DNA of 32,155 bases from contig JABMOR010000084.1 in NCBI GenBank assembly GCA_013203245.1, positions 1-32,155 on the forward strand. Direction: 5' to 3'. A program made the translations under genes and the position numbers. Positions within the stretch are counted from its first letter, which is position 1. Each line of letters starts with the position of its first letter. The notes beneath the pieces were generated by a model. The model did no database searches, was not told the DNA's origin, and worked only from the letters and a program-made list of their open reading frames with translations. Positions 7,698 to 14,667 of the stretch are shown piece by piece. The stretch is from Candidatus Nitrosopumilus sp. GTDB taxonomy: Archaea > Thermoproteota > Nitrososphaeria > Nitrososphaerales > Nitrosopumilaceae.

Positions 7698-8243
7698 TCA
7701 ATAATATAGACTACGGATCTGTTTTAATATTCTGGCAGAAGCTCCCCAAACAATTTGATTTTGATACTTAAAGGTATACATTTCTTGAATGATGTTGTGA
7801 GTTGGATCCAGATCTTTTGAGCCAGTTTTTAAAAATGGTTCTAACGGAATATGAAAAATTTTTTTAACCTCACGGTTTGCTAAAAGTTGTGGAATTTCAT
7901 CAACAATTGAGATGAATGGTAGAATCAAAAAACCAGAGTTCAAAGTAACAACAGGCTCTAGCTGACCAATCACCTGATCCCTAGTTATGTTTAGTCCAAT
8001 CTCTTCATTAGTTTCTCGTAATGCCGTTTCTAAAAGATCTGAATCATCAACATCTAACTTTCCACCAGGAAATGAAATTTCACCTGCATGGAATTTCATA
8101 TCTTTGGGTTTTTCAGTCATCACAATAATTGGGTCTTTGCCATAAATCACTACTAGTACAGATGCTAATCTAAATTTTCCGTCATTTTCTATTTGGGGGT
8201 TAATTGGATTAGAAAGTTTTGATCTTAAATCAGTTAAGAGCAT
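7698..8243 (-). CDS. Nudix hydrolase, CoA pyrophosphatase type
   Basis: 181 residues. The Nudix box is complete: SFPGGKLDVDDSDLLETAL, then R76-E-T-N-E-E-I-G83. The extended spacing between GG and RE, and the FPGGK lead-in, are those of CoA diphosphatases (NudL/PCD1 group), which split CoA or oxidised CoA to phosphopantetheine and 3',5'-ADP using Mg2+ or Mn2+ held by the Glu residues. The C-terminal half (GFLILPFISIVDEIPQLLANREV...IFHIPLEPFL) matches the same family. It is convergent with the restriction-modification gene (17-base gap) and divergent from the helicase gene. A general housekeeping role is likely; substrate is inferred from family. Confidence 0.8.
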   Translation of the reverse strand: MLLTDLRSKLSNPINPQIENDGKFRLASVLVVIYGKDPIIVMTEKPKDMKFHAGEISFPGGKLDVDDSDLLETALRETNEEIGLNITRDQVIGQLEPVVTLNSGFLILPFISIVDEIPQLLANREVKKIFHIPLEPFLKTGSKDLDPTHNIIQEMYTFKYQNQIVWGASARILKQIRSLYY

Positions 8244-8304
8244 TTTGTTTCATTACATCAAGTTTGAATATCAATTATAATTTAATAACTTCAATTATCT
8301 AGAC

Positions 8305-11300
8305 ATGATCTTGAAACCAAATTATGCTCAAGCAACTGCAATTGAGCATACTGGTTCACCGTTACTGGTCACAGCAGGCCCTGGAAGTGGCAAAACGCGT
8401 GTAATTACTGAAAGAATAAAGTTTCTTCTCAAAACGGGCCTGAAACCATCTGAAATCCTTTGTCTTACATTCTCAGAAAAAGCAGCAAATGACCTGCAAA
8501 CTAGACTAGAAGAAGATGAGGCAATCAAAGAAAAAATTGACATTTCTGAGATGACCATCAGTACATACCATTCATTTTGTAGAAATTTACTAAAAGACAA
8601 TACTCTATCTACAGGTCTTGGCATGAAAGGCGGAATTCTTGATCGTCCGTTATTCCTAGTATGGGGTGTGCAAAATATTGATAAATTTGGGTTTGATGAT
8701 CATATAGAAATCGGAAACAATGCTGCAGATTTAATTGAAAAAATGATTGATGGAATTAGTGTGTTTAATGATGAGCTAATTCCTCCAGAAGAACTAGAAA
8801 AATATGTACAAGGGAAACTAAAGAATCCTGAAACTATGAAAGATGTTGAAGAAGTAGAATACATGCATCTGCTAGATAATTTGGTAAAAATCTACAAGGC
8901 TTACATTGATTTCAAAAAAGAAAAAGACATTATGGATTTTGATGATTTAATTGTACATGCAAACAAGTTACTTGAAAATAAAGAAAAGCCTCATGCACTA
9001 AAAGCTGCTCAAGAAAAATACAAGCATATATTGATTGATGAATTTCAAGATAACAATTATGCACAATTCTCAGTAGTAAAAAACTTGGCAAACAATGGCA
9101 ATGTTACTGCAGTAGGTGATGCTGATCAAAACATCTATCGATTCCAAGGTGCATATACTCAGATATTTGATGATTTCAAGAAATCATTTCCAGATTATAC
9201 TGAAGTGCAATTAACAGAGAACTGGAGAAACCCTCAAAAAGTAATCAATTTGTCAAACCAACTATTACAACAAGACCAATTCAGAGAACAAAAAACAATC
9301 ATACCTACAAAAGATGATGATCAAAAAGTAAATGTTGTGGAATGCTCATCAGAATTTGCACAGGCAGAATTTATTAAAAATAAAATTAGTGAGTTGAAAA
9401 AAGAAAATTCTGATTACAAATTTAGTGATTTTGCTATTTTATCTAGAAAGCAAAAGGACGGCCTAAACGTTGCACAAATTTTAGCATCAGAAGGAATGCC
9501 TGTAAAATATGTCGGAAAATCAGAAATTAGTAATTCTCCCAATGCCAAATTATTATTTTCATATCTTCGAATTATTGCAAATCCTATGAAATCCATGACT
9601 AGTATTATGCGAATTTTACAAGAATTTGGCATATCTGAGCAAAACATCTCAAAAATTAATCATGAAGCAACGATTAGGGCTAGAACTCAAACTGATGGAG
9701 ATTATGCATTTGACGTGCTATCTGATCTTAAACTGGATGGTCTGACTCAAAAGACGGAACTTCAAGAAATCAGTTCTCTGATTAACGAGTTTATTGGTAT
9801 CGCAAAGAACCAAAAACCATCCCAAACAATCTATCAAATTATCAGAAATAAAACAGACATTTATCAGAAAATTGCAAATGATGATTCAATTCAAAATTTC
9901 ATAGAACGTTCAATACTAAATGATATTCTAAACAGTGCATATGACTATGAAAAGATAAACCATGGTGCAGAAATCAAAGACTTTTTAGAATTTGCAGATG
10001 AACTGGACAAATTTGATATTGAAACTAAACGAGACACTGCAGAATCAAATTCAATTCAAGTATCCACAATTCACAAAAGCAAGGGATTGGAGTTTAAGAC
10101 AGTATTCATTATCGATGTTGCAACATTTAAAATTCCCTTACGATACACTGAAAAACCATTCTACGTTCCACAGGAATTATCCAAAGGCGTAATGCCGGTA
10201 TCTAACCCAAAGGAAGAATTTCTAAGAGAGGAAAGAAGAATACTGTACGTTGGAATGACTAGAACGATTGATAATTTATACATCATGTATCCTACCCAGT
10301 ATGAAAACAGAATAAAGGCAAACAAACCCTCAAAGTTTTTGCAACCATTGAAACCTGAAACCAACGATAACGTAGATTTTATAAAATATGATTCAAACTC
10401 CAGTTCAAATATTTCTACAACATTTGATGCAGTAGAAATTATTAAAAATGAACAACTAAACAATGTGATAAAGTATTTGCACAGTGGACAGTATTCTGGC
10501 GCTATACAGAAAATTTTGGATTTGGGACAGATTGAATTTTTCCAAAAAAATAATACTACAAAGGGGTTTTCTCCGGAGAAATTACTGGAACAAGCCCCAA
10601 GTGATGATATGGAATTAAAATTACTTGGAACAAAGCCTGAGGCATTGGGATTTCAAAAAAAGAACTTGTCATTTTCTAAATTTGATACCTATGAAAAATG
10701 CCCAAAACAATTCTGGTATCAACACGTACTAAACGCATTACCGGAAAACCAGGAAACATCTGCATTGTACAAAGGAAGTACTTTTCACAGCATTGTAGAG
10801 GATTCTGGAAAGAGGCAAAAAGAGGGTGTAATTGATGATGCTAAAGTACTGCTTGATGAGTTAGAAGCCTTGTGGGATCCTAATCAATACCTCACAACTC
10901 CAGTTCAAAAAGAGCATCAGGATAGACAATCCCTCGAACCTGCTTTACAGTCATACCAAAAGTGGTCCAGTTCAAATCCAAACAAGATAGTGGCATTGGA
11001 ATTGCCATTTACAGTCCATATTGGGGGATTTCAGGTAAACGGGGTCATTGACAGAGTGGAGGAGACGCCCCAAGGGGAATATGTGGTAATAGACTACAAA
11101 ACAGGAGGTAAAAACAAGAAAGTTGATGCTACAAACAGTGTTCAACTAAATCTGTACAGTTTGGCACTAAAAGAGAATCACGAGTTTGGCAAGTATCCTG
11201 TTTCTGCAATATTTTTCTATGTTGAAAAGCCTGAAGGTGAGCAACTATTCGAGTATAAAGTTGACGGGGAGAAAGTAAATGAAATAAAAACCATTTTGGA

Positions 11301-11403
11301 AGGTTATGTCAAATCAATTAAAGATAAGGCGTTCAAAGCAACACCTGAAATGTTTACTTGCAAATGGTGTCAGTATTCAGATATTTGTAATGATGCAATA
11401 TGA
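8305..11403 (+). CDS. UvrD-like helicase fused to a Fe-S-type PD-(D/E)XK nuclease
   Basis: 1032 residues. The N-terminal two thirds are a superfamily-1A helicase: Walker A G25-P-G-S-G-K-T31, Walker B ILIDEFQD (242-249), GDADQNIYRFQGA (motif III), STIHKSKGLEF (motif V) and EERRILYVGMTR (642-653, motif VI). The C-terminal part from about residue 785 is an AddB/Cas4-like nuclease: C799, H828, D916, D930-Y-K932, then C1019-x2-C1022-x5-C1028. The four cysteines should hold an iron-sulfur cluster, as in AddB. One chain thus joins 3'-5' unwinding and DNA cutting, suggesting end resection or phage-DNA degradation. It stands alone, with no AddB partner. The start at 8305 places the first residues (MILKPNYAQATAIEH) exactly where the Q-motif of the family begins. 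Confidence 0.85.
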   Translation: MILKPNYAQATAIEHTGSPLLVTAGPGSGKTRVITERIKFLLKTGLKPSEILCLTFSEKAANDLQTRLEEDEAIKEKIDISEMTISTYHSFCRNLLKDNTLSTGLGMKGGILDRPLFLVWGVQNIDKFGFDDHIEIGNNAADLIEKMIDGISVFNDELIPPEELEKYVQGKLKNPETMKDVEEVEYMHLLDNLVKIYKAYIDFKKEKDIMDFDDLIVHANKLLENKEKPHALKAAQEKYKHILIDEFQDNNYAQFSVVKNLANNGNVTAVGDADQNIYRFQGAYTQIFDDFKKSFPDYTEVQLTENWRNPQKVINLSNQLLQQDQFREQKTIIPTKDDDQKVNVVECSSEFAQAEFIKNKISELKKENSDYKFSDFAILSRKQKDGLNVAQILASEGMPVKYVGKSEISNSPNAKLLFSYLRIIANPMKSMTSIMRILQEFGISEQNISKINHEATIRARTQTDGDYAFDVLSDLKLDGLTQKTELQEISSLINEFIGIAKNQKPSQTIYQIIRNKTDIYQKIANDDSIQNFIERSILNDILNSAYDYEKINHGAEIKDFLEFADELDKFDIETKRDTAESNSIQVSTIHKSKGLEFKTVFIIDVATFKIPLRYTEKPFYVPQELSKGVMPVSNPKEEFLREERRILYVGMTRTIDNLYIMYPTQYENRIKANKPSKFLQPLKPETNDNVDFIKYDSNSSSNISTTFDAVEIIKNEQLNNVIKYLHSGQYSGAIQKILDLGQIEFFQKNNTTKGFSPEKLLEQAPSDDMELKLLGTKPEALGFQKKNLSFSKFDTYEKCPKQFWYQHVLNALPENQETSALYKGSTFHSIVEDSGKRQKEGVIDDAKVLLDELEALWDPNQYLTTPVQKEHQDRQSLEPALQSYQKWSSSNPNKIVALELPFTVHIGGFQVNGVIDRVEETPQGEYVVIDYKTGGKNKKVDATNSVQLNLYSLALKENHEFGKYPVSAIFFYVEKPEGEQLFEYKVDGEKVNEIKTILEGYVKSIKDKAFKATPEMFTCKWCQYSDICNDAI

Positions 11404-11413
11404 TTTAAAATTA

Positions 11414-12160
11414 TTAAATTAAAAATTCCGCAGCGTTTTTACCTTCCTGAGTAATTTTTATCCAACGATTCCTACCAATCTTTTCAATCTCTACAAAATT
11501 CCATTCATCAACTAGTGGTTGTATGATATTTTTATCAAGACTTGCAAATCTTGCCTGTGAATGATTTTTTTCCTCTGAATTTACTGTGATAATTTCTTGT
11601 TTTTCAGCAAGTTCTGCCATTTCTTTTTTTGTAATCTTTTGATTCTTTGCCTGTTGAACTATTTTTAATGCCTGTAATAATTTTGGTTTTGGTATTTGGA
11701 TTTCATATGTTGGCAAGGGTATGGTGTCTTTGATTCCAAATGACTGCTGTTTTCCTTCAAAGGCTGCATACTTTTCTGGTTCTGCGTAAAATGGTTGAAG
11801 ATTTTTACATTCTTTTAAAACCATGCATGCCATCATGCATGCAATTGCTTGAATCTTTGATCCTGATGCGACATTGACATAGATGTAGTTATTTTTTTCT
11901 TGATTAATTACATCTTTAATTGACTTTATTGTTTGAAACAAATTCAGTCTATTACTGTAAGCAACCTTTACTTCAACTCCCAGTTTTTTACATTCTTTTT
12001 TTATTTTCTCAAGATATGGCCCTGACAAATCCGATGAACGATTATCATGGGCCAATAACCATAGTTTGTCGGCTTTTGTCTGTTTGAGTGGAATGGTAAT
12101 CCTGTCAATTTCAAAGCCTAAAGGGGCAATATGCACTCTAAACGTGGCTAGATTTGTCAT
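11414..12160 (-). CDS. CARF-like/winged-HTH regulator (HFX_2341/DUF6293 family)
   Basis: 248 residues from the ATG at 12160. The N-terminal half (VHIAPLGFEIDRI..., KLWLLAHDNRSS, IYVNVASGSKIQAIACMMACM) is a Rossmann-like sensor resembling CARF domains; the NVASGSK turn is the likely ligand loop. The C-terminal half from about 150 (LQALKIVQQAKNQKITKKEMAEL..., ITQEGKNAAEFLI) is a winged HTH. The family is known from haloarchaea as a putative transcription regulator. An ATG at 12181 is also in frame, but the TATA box (12194-12201) predicts transcription from about 12172, past that codon. The shorter start also matches the usual N-terminus. It is divergent from the micro-gene operon and probably controls it and itself through the palindrome at 12173-12184. 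It is convergent with the helicase gene. Confidence 0.72.
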   Translation of the reverse strand: MTNLATFRVHIAPLGFEIDRITIPLKQTKADKLWLLAHDNRSSDLSGPYLEKIKKECKKLGVEVKVAYSNRLNLFQTIKSIKDVINQEKNNYIYVNVASGSKIQAIACMMACMVLKECKNLQPFYAEPEKYAAFEGKQQSFGIKDTIPLPTYEIQIPKPKLLQALKIVQQAKNQKITKKEMAELAEKQEIITVNSEEKNHSQARFASLDKNIIQPLVDEWNFVEIEKIGRNRWIKITQEGKNAAEFLI

Positions 12161-12172
12161 AATAGTATCTAC

Positions 12173-12184
12173 AGTATGCATACT
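12173..12184. promoter_or_regulatory. Perfect palindrome, candidate operator of the DUF6293-type regulator
   Basis: AGTATGCATACT is a perfect 12-bp palindrome between the TATA box and the predicted minus-strand transcription start, where a bound protein would block the regulator's own promoter. Confidence 0.5.
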
Positions 12185-12193
12185 ATGTTGATG

Positions 12194-12201
12194 TTATATA
12201 A
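12194..12201. promoter_or_regulatory. Shared symmetrical TATA box of a divergent promoter
   Basis: TTATATAA is self-complementary. On the plus strand it is about 28 bases before the ATG at 12226, so that message would be nearly leaderless. On the minus strand it predicts a start near 12172, twelve bases before the regulator's ATG at 12160. No other TATA-like box was seen between the two genes. Confidence 0.5.
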
Positions 12202-12225
12202 TAATTCCTATTGGATATCTAAAAC

Positions 12226-12351
12226 ATGAAAGAACAAAACAAAATTCAAAATAACGAATTTAATTCCAAGGTCTCTTTTTATCCTAGAATTATTCGAGAG
12301 TTCGAAGACGAACGAGACGAACAGCCAATGATCTATGGGGGTAATTATTAG
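12226..12351 (+). CDS. Small protein, unknown; first gene of the micro-gene operon
   Basis: 41 residues (MKEQNKIQNNEFNSK... ending QPMIYGGNY). The chain is charged: a basic N-terminal half, then an acidic EFEDERDE stretch. No domain is recognised. The ATG is about 28 bases from the shared TATA box, and its TAG is immediately followed by the ATG of the next gene with no gap, so the two are almost certainly co-translated. Acidic tails of this type occur in small phage anti-repressors and DNA mimics, but that is speculation. Confidence 0.45.
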   Translation: MKEQNKIQNNEFNSKVSFYPRIIREFEDERDEQPMIYGGNY

Positions 12352-12570
12352 ATGATTTACTCCCAAAGAGAATCAGTTATCAAAAGAGCATCTGAGAAAA
12401 TGTTTCTTAAATTTGAACAAAGAGAAATTGATTTTTTATCGATTTTAGAATGGGATGATTTGATGAATCATCTTGAAATTAGATATGGACAATCATTTCA
12501 AGATATTTTTGCAGAAATCTTAGTTGGTGTCTTGAAAGATAGAAAAGAAAACGAGGAGTTAGAACAATGA
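12352..12570 (+). CDS. Small protein, unknown function (72 aa)
   Basis: Starts directly after the stop of the 41-residue gene and ends with an ATGA overlap with the next gene. Predicted almost wholly helical (REIDFLSILEWDDLMNHLEI, FQDIFAEILVGVLKDRKENEEL), acidic at the C-terminus. No family recognised. The tight packing is typical of virus or plasmid early-gene strings. Confidence 0.6.
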   Translation: MIYSQRESVIKRASEKMFLKFEQREIDFLSILEWDDLMNHLEIRYGQSFQDIFAEILVGVLKDRKENEELEQ

Positions 12571-12968
12571 CAAAATTCCTATTCGAACCATTTGAAAAAA
12601 TAATTGTCAAGAATTTAGTTCATGAAGATCTTGACAATCTGATTCACCAAGTTGTAACCAATCGTGCCCGCTTTGTATACTGGGTTAATGGAATGATAAT
12701 TCACATTCCAACACTGATTCACGGTGCTGGTAAACCCGAATACCAAAACATGGAAAAAGGAATTCAATATTTACAAAAAGTTGTTTTTGCAAAATTTCCA
12801 AAATATGTTCCAAGTATTACCCAGAAAAACTGTGTAAACTACATAGCATTGCTGAATTACAGCAACAACGACAAAATCAAAGAACTCTCAAATTGGATAG
12901 AATCACATCCCATTTGGAAAACAATTCCTGAACCAACACGAATAGGAGGAATAAACATTGATGAGTGA
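12567..12968 (+). CDS. Protein of unknown function (133 aa)
   Basis: Overlaps the preceding gene by ATGA and the next by 8 bases. It has mixed strands and helices, with a hydrophobic Trp-containing strand (RFVYWVNGMIIHIPTLIHGA) followed by a helix (NMEKGIQYLQKVVFAKF) and a second helix pair to the end. There are no membrane segments, zinc sites or NTP motifs. Not recognised. Conserved order with its neighbours in related genomes would be the best clue to its function. Confidence 0.6.
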   Translation: MTKFLFEPFEKIIVKNLVHEDLDNLIHQVVTNRARFVYWVNGMIIHIPTLIHGAGKPEYQNMEKGIQYLQKVVFAKFPKYVPSITQKNCVNYIALLNYSNNDKIKELSNWIESHPIWKTIPEPTRIGGINIDE

Positions 12969-13113
12969 ACATCTTATCAAAACCCTCCTTGAAGATATAA
13001 AATCAGTATACATGGTAGGTTATTTCAAAGATGATTTGACTACAGAGGCTGAAAAATGGGGACAAATTGAGATTCTAGAGCAAATTCTAGCCTCAAAGGG
13101 GGATATGACATGA
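12961..13113 (+). CDS. Small protein, unknown (50 aa)
   Basis: Begins 8 bases inside the previous gene and ends with an ATGA overlap into the next. The sequence (MSEHLIKTLLEDIKSVYMVG..., EAEKWGQIEILEQILASKG) is two amphipathic helices around a short FKDDL turn, which would suit a helical-hairpin dimer. No known family. Confidence 0.5.
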   Translation: MSEHLIKTLLEDIKSVYMVGYFKDDLTTEAEKWGQIEILEQILASKGDMT

Positions 13114-13223
13114 CTGTCTTGTTTGGTTTGAAAAACAAATCATATGAAGATAGTATTGCATCATCCTTTGCAAATCTCAAAGAAAAGTTAGACGAACAAA
13201 AGGAGGACGAAAATGAGGTGTAA
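13110..13223 (+). CDS. Small protein, unknown (37 aa)
   Basis: Starts in an ATGA overlap and ends 11 bases inside the next gene. MTVLFGLKNKSYEDSIASSF, then a charged helix ending KEDENEV. The AGGAGG sequence near its end (13200-13205) can act as ribosome binding site for the ATG at 13213, so part of its sequence is set by that need. It is kept as a gene because it fits the overlap pattern exactly. Confidence 0.4.
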   Translation: MTVLFGLKNKSYEDSIASSFANLKEKLDEQKEDENEV

Positions 13224-13653
13224 AATACTTCAAAATCAAATTCAAGATACTACCATCGATGAATTATCAAAACAGAAAACAATCTCTGATGTAACCTATC
13301 AAAACATCACATACTATATGCATGATAGAAACAGGACTGTAACTGGGAAATCTATTGACTTTCTAAGTGCAACTAGTGAAATACTGCTCTTGGATTGGGA
13401 TTATTCTCCAAACTATATTGGATTTACCAATAACAAGACAAAAGAAAATATCCAATTTTCCTGTGTTGGACCAGATGAATGGTATGTGGAGATACTAATC
13501 AAAAATAATGGGAACTGGGAAGGTTATGTTTGGTGTTGCTATTCAGAATTCCAAGCGATAGAATACACGTTGAAGTTATTCTTTGAGGAAGTACCATGGA
13601 CTGAAACATTGCCTTGGAAATTAAAGCGAATTGGGAAGTATGCCAATGACTGA
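13213..13653 (+). CDS. Protein of unknown function (146 aa)
   Basis: The AGGAGG at 13200-13205 gives one of the few clear ribosome binding sites of the window, eight bases before the ATG. The middle is rich in strands and aromatic residues (ILLLDWDYSPNYIGFTN, IQFSCVGPDEWYVEIL, WEGYVWCCYSEFQAIEYTL). This resembles an all-beta sheet closed by a helix, a plan seen in immunity-type and small phage proteins. No catalytic motif is visible, and I do not recognise a family. It overlaps the zinc-ribbon gene by eight bases if that starts at 13646. Confidence 0.6.
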   Translation: MRCKILQNQIQDTTIDELSKQKTISDVTYQNITYYMHDRNRTVTGKSIDFLSATSEILLLDWDYSPNYIGFTNNKTKENIQFSCVGPDEWYVEILIKNNGNWEGYVWCCYSEFQAIEYTLKLFFEEVPWTETLPWKLKRIGKYAND

Positions 13654-13852
13654 ACAAAATCCTATCTGTCCTGAATGTAAAGGTAACAATGTGGCCCTAA
13701 TTTTTTGGGGATATCCTGGGGATATGGATTGGTATCTTCAAGCAATCAAGGACAAAGAAATTGTTGGTGGAGGATGTTGTATTGGTAACAATGACCCAAA
13801 ATGGGAATGTACTGATTGTTATCATAAGTGGGGGGAACGAGATGACGATTAA
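13646..13852 (+). CDS. Small zinc-ribbon protein
   Basis: 68 residues. CPECKGNNVALIFWGYPGD starts the chain, GGGCCIGNNDPKWEC follows, and CTDCYHKWG ends it: two CxxC knuckles plus the CC pair. Proteins of this layout (zinc ribbon, GYP, GGCCI, DPxWxC) are widespread in bacteria and mobile elements without known function. ATG codons at 13640 and 13646 and a TTG at 13631 are all possible; 13646 is chosen because the other two lengthen the overlap. The last bases overlap the next gene by eleven. Confidence 0.65.
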   Translation: MTEQNPICPECKGNNVALIFWGYPGDMDWYLQAIKDKEIVGGGCCIGNNDPKWECTDCYHKWGERDDD

Positions 13853-14033
13853 GAAAATTCTCTTCTGGACATTTACTATTGGAGTAGGATTTGTGAATCC
13901 TTTGTTTAGTGTGGGGTTGGTGGTTTTGTATTATTTGCCAAAAATCATTCAAGATATCTGTCAACCATGTAATGAAGAACAAATATCTGAAATGAATTCC
14001 TATTCAGAAGATATTTTGGAGGATATGAAATAA
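13842..14033 (+). CDS. Small membrane protein, unknown (63 aa)
   Basis: Start chosen at the ATG at 13842, eleven bases inside the zinc-ribbon gene; a longer version from 13761 would add a stretch lying wholly over that gene. One or two hydrophobic segments (ILFWTFTIGVGFVNPLFSVGLVVLYYL) are followed by a Cys-containing acidic tail (CQPCNEEQISEM..., EDILEDMK). The stop shares one base with the next start (TAATG). Function unknown. Confidence 0.5.
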   Translation: MTIKKILFWTFTIGVGFVNPLFSVGLVVLYYLPKIIQDICQPCNEEQISEMNSYSEDILEDMK

Positions 14034-14338
14034 TGCCTGATCAAAAAGCAGATTCAAAAAAGAAAAGTGCATCTGAGGCATTTGTCAATTCCTTTGGAGG
14101 ATATCCTATAGGATATGGTGTAGGAATTCTAATTTTACCCCTCTCTATGGGTTGGATTCAAGAAGATCCACTAACTGCAAACTTGGCAATTACTTTTGTT
14201 TATGCCTCAGTTTCTTTTGTCAGAAGTTATTTTTTGAGAAGAACATTTGAAAAATACGGAATAGAGGATAATTTCCTGAGATTGGGTTTGAAATTGATTA
14301 AAAAAATCAAAAGAAATAATGAATTTCAAAACAATTGA
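14033..14338 (+). CDS. Phage-type small membrane protein (DUF7220-like)
   Basis: 101 residues: a Lys-rich start (KADSKKKSASEAFVNSFGGY), two membrane helices (GVGILILPLSMGW and LAITFVYASVSF), then RSYFLRRTFEKYG and a basic tail. The SxxEAxxN entry and the RSYxLRRxF exit after the second helix are those of a small membrane family very common in tailed phages and prophages. I name it DUF7220-like from memory, so the label should be checked. It is the strongest single sign that the 12.2-14.3 kb string came from a virus or integrated element. It is translationally coupled to the gene before it. Confidence 0.6.
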   Translation: MPDQKADSKKKSASEAFVNSFGGYPIGYGVGILILPLSMGWIQEDPLTANLAITFVYASVSFVRSYFLRRTFEKYGIEDNFLRLGLKLIKKIKRNNEFQNN

Positions 14339-14396
14339 CATTACTTACATCAATTTAATCGGCAACCTCTAATAATGTCCATATGATATTCATAAT

Positions 14397-14606
14397 ATGT
14401 TAGATGGAATAAAAATACCTGAAAGTAAAATGCTAGGTTTTGCATTTTTCGGTGTTGTCCTTTATCTTGGTTCTACTTATTTGAATATTCAACAACATGA
14501 ATCTGCGAATTTAGGAGTGGGTCTCGGAATATTTCTGATTACAATTTCTATTGATTTCCAGATTATTAGTTGGAAAATCAAGTATATTTCAAAACCTAAA
14601 CCTTAG
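14397..14606 (+). CDS. Small membrane protein, unknown (69 aa)
   Basis: Two hydrophobic helices (MLGFAFFGVVLYLGSTYL and LGVGLGIFLITISIDFQII) separated by a short polar loop, with a basic C-terminus. It is separated from the micro-gene operon by 58 bases and probably has its own promoter, though no clean TATA box was found. No family recognised. Confidence 0.5.
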   Translation: MLDGIKIPESKMLGFAFFGVVLYLGSTYLNIQQHESANLGVGLGIFLITISIDFQIISWKIKYISKPKP

Positions 14607-14667
14607 ATTCTAAACTCTTTTGAGCATAGACCATATGCTTAAGTTCAAAATATGATTTTTAATATTA

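Noticed and set aside
12161..12181. Longer start for the DUF6293-type regulator
   Set aside because: The predicted transcript begins after this ATG, and the extra seven residues are not part of the family's N-terminus.
13761..13841. Longer start of the 63-residue membrane protein
   Set aside because: Would overlap the zinc-ribbon gene by more than 80 bases; the ATG at 13842 gives the pattern seen between all other genes of the string.
13746..13982. Minus-strand frame of 78 codons
   Set aside because: Antisense to the zinc-ribbon and membrane genes of a continuous operon, with no promoter.
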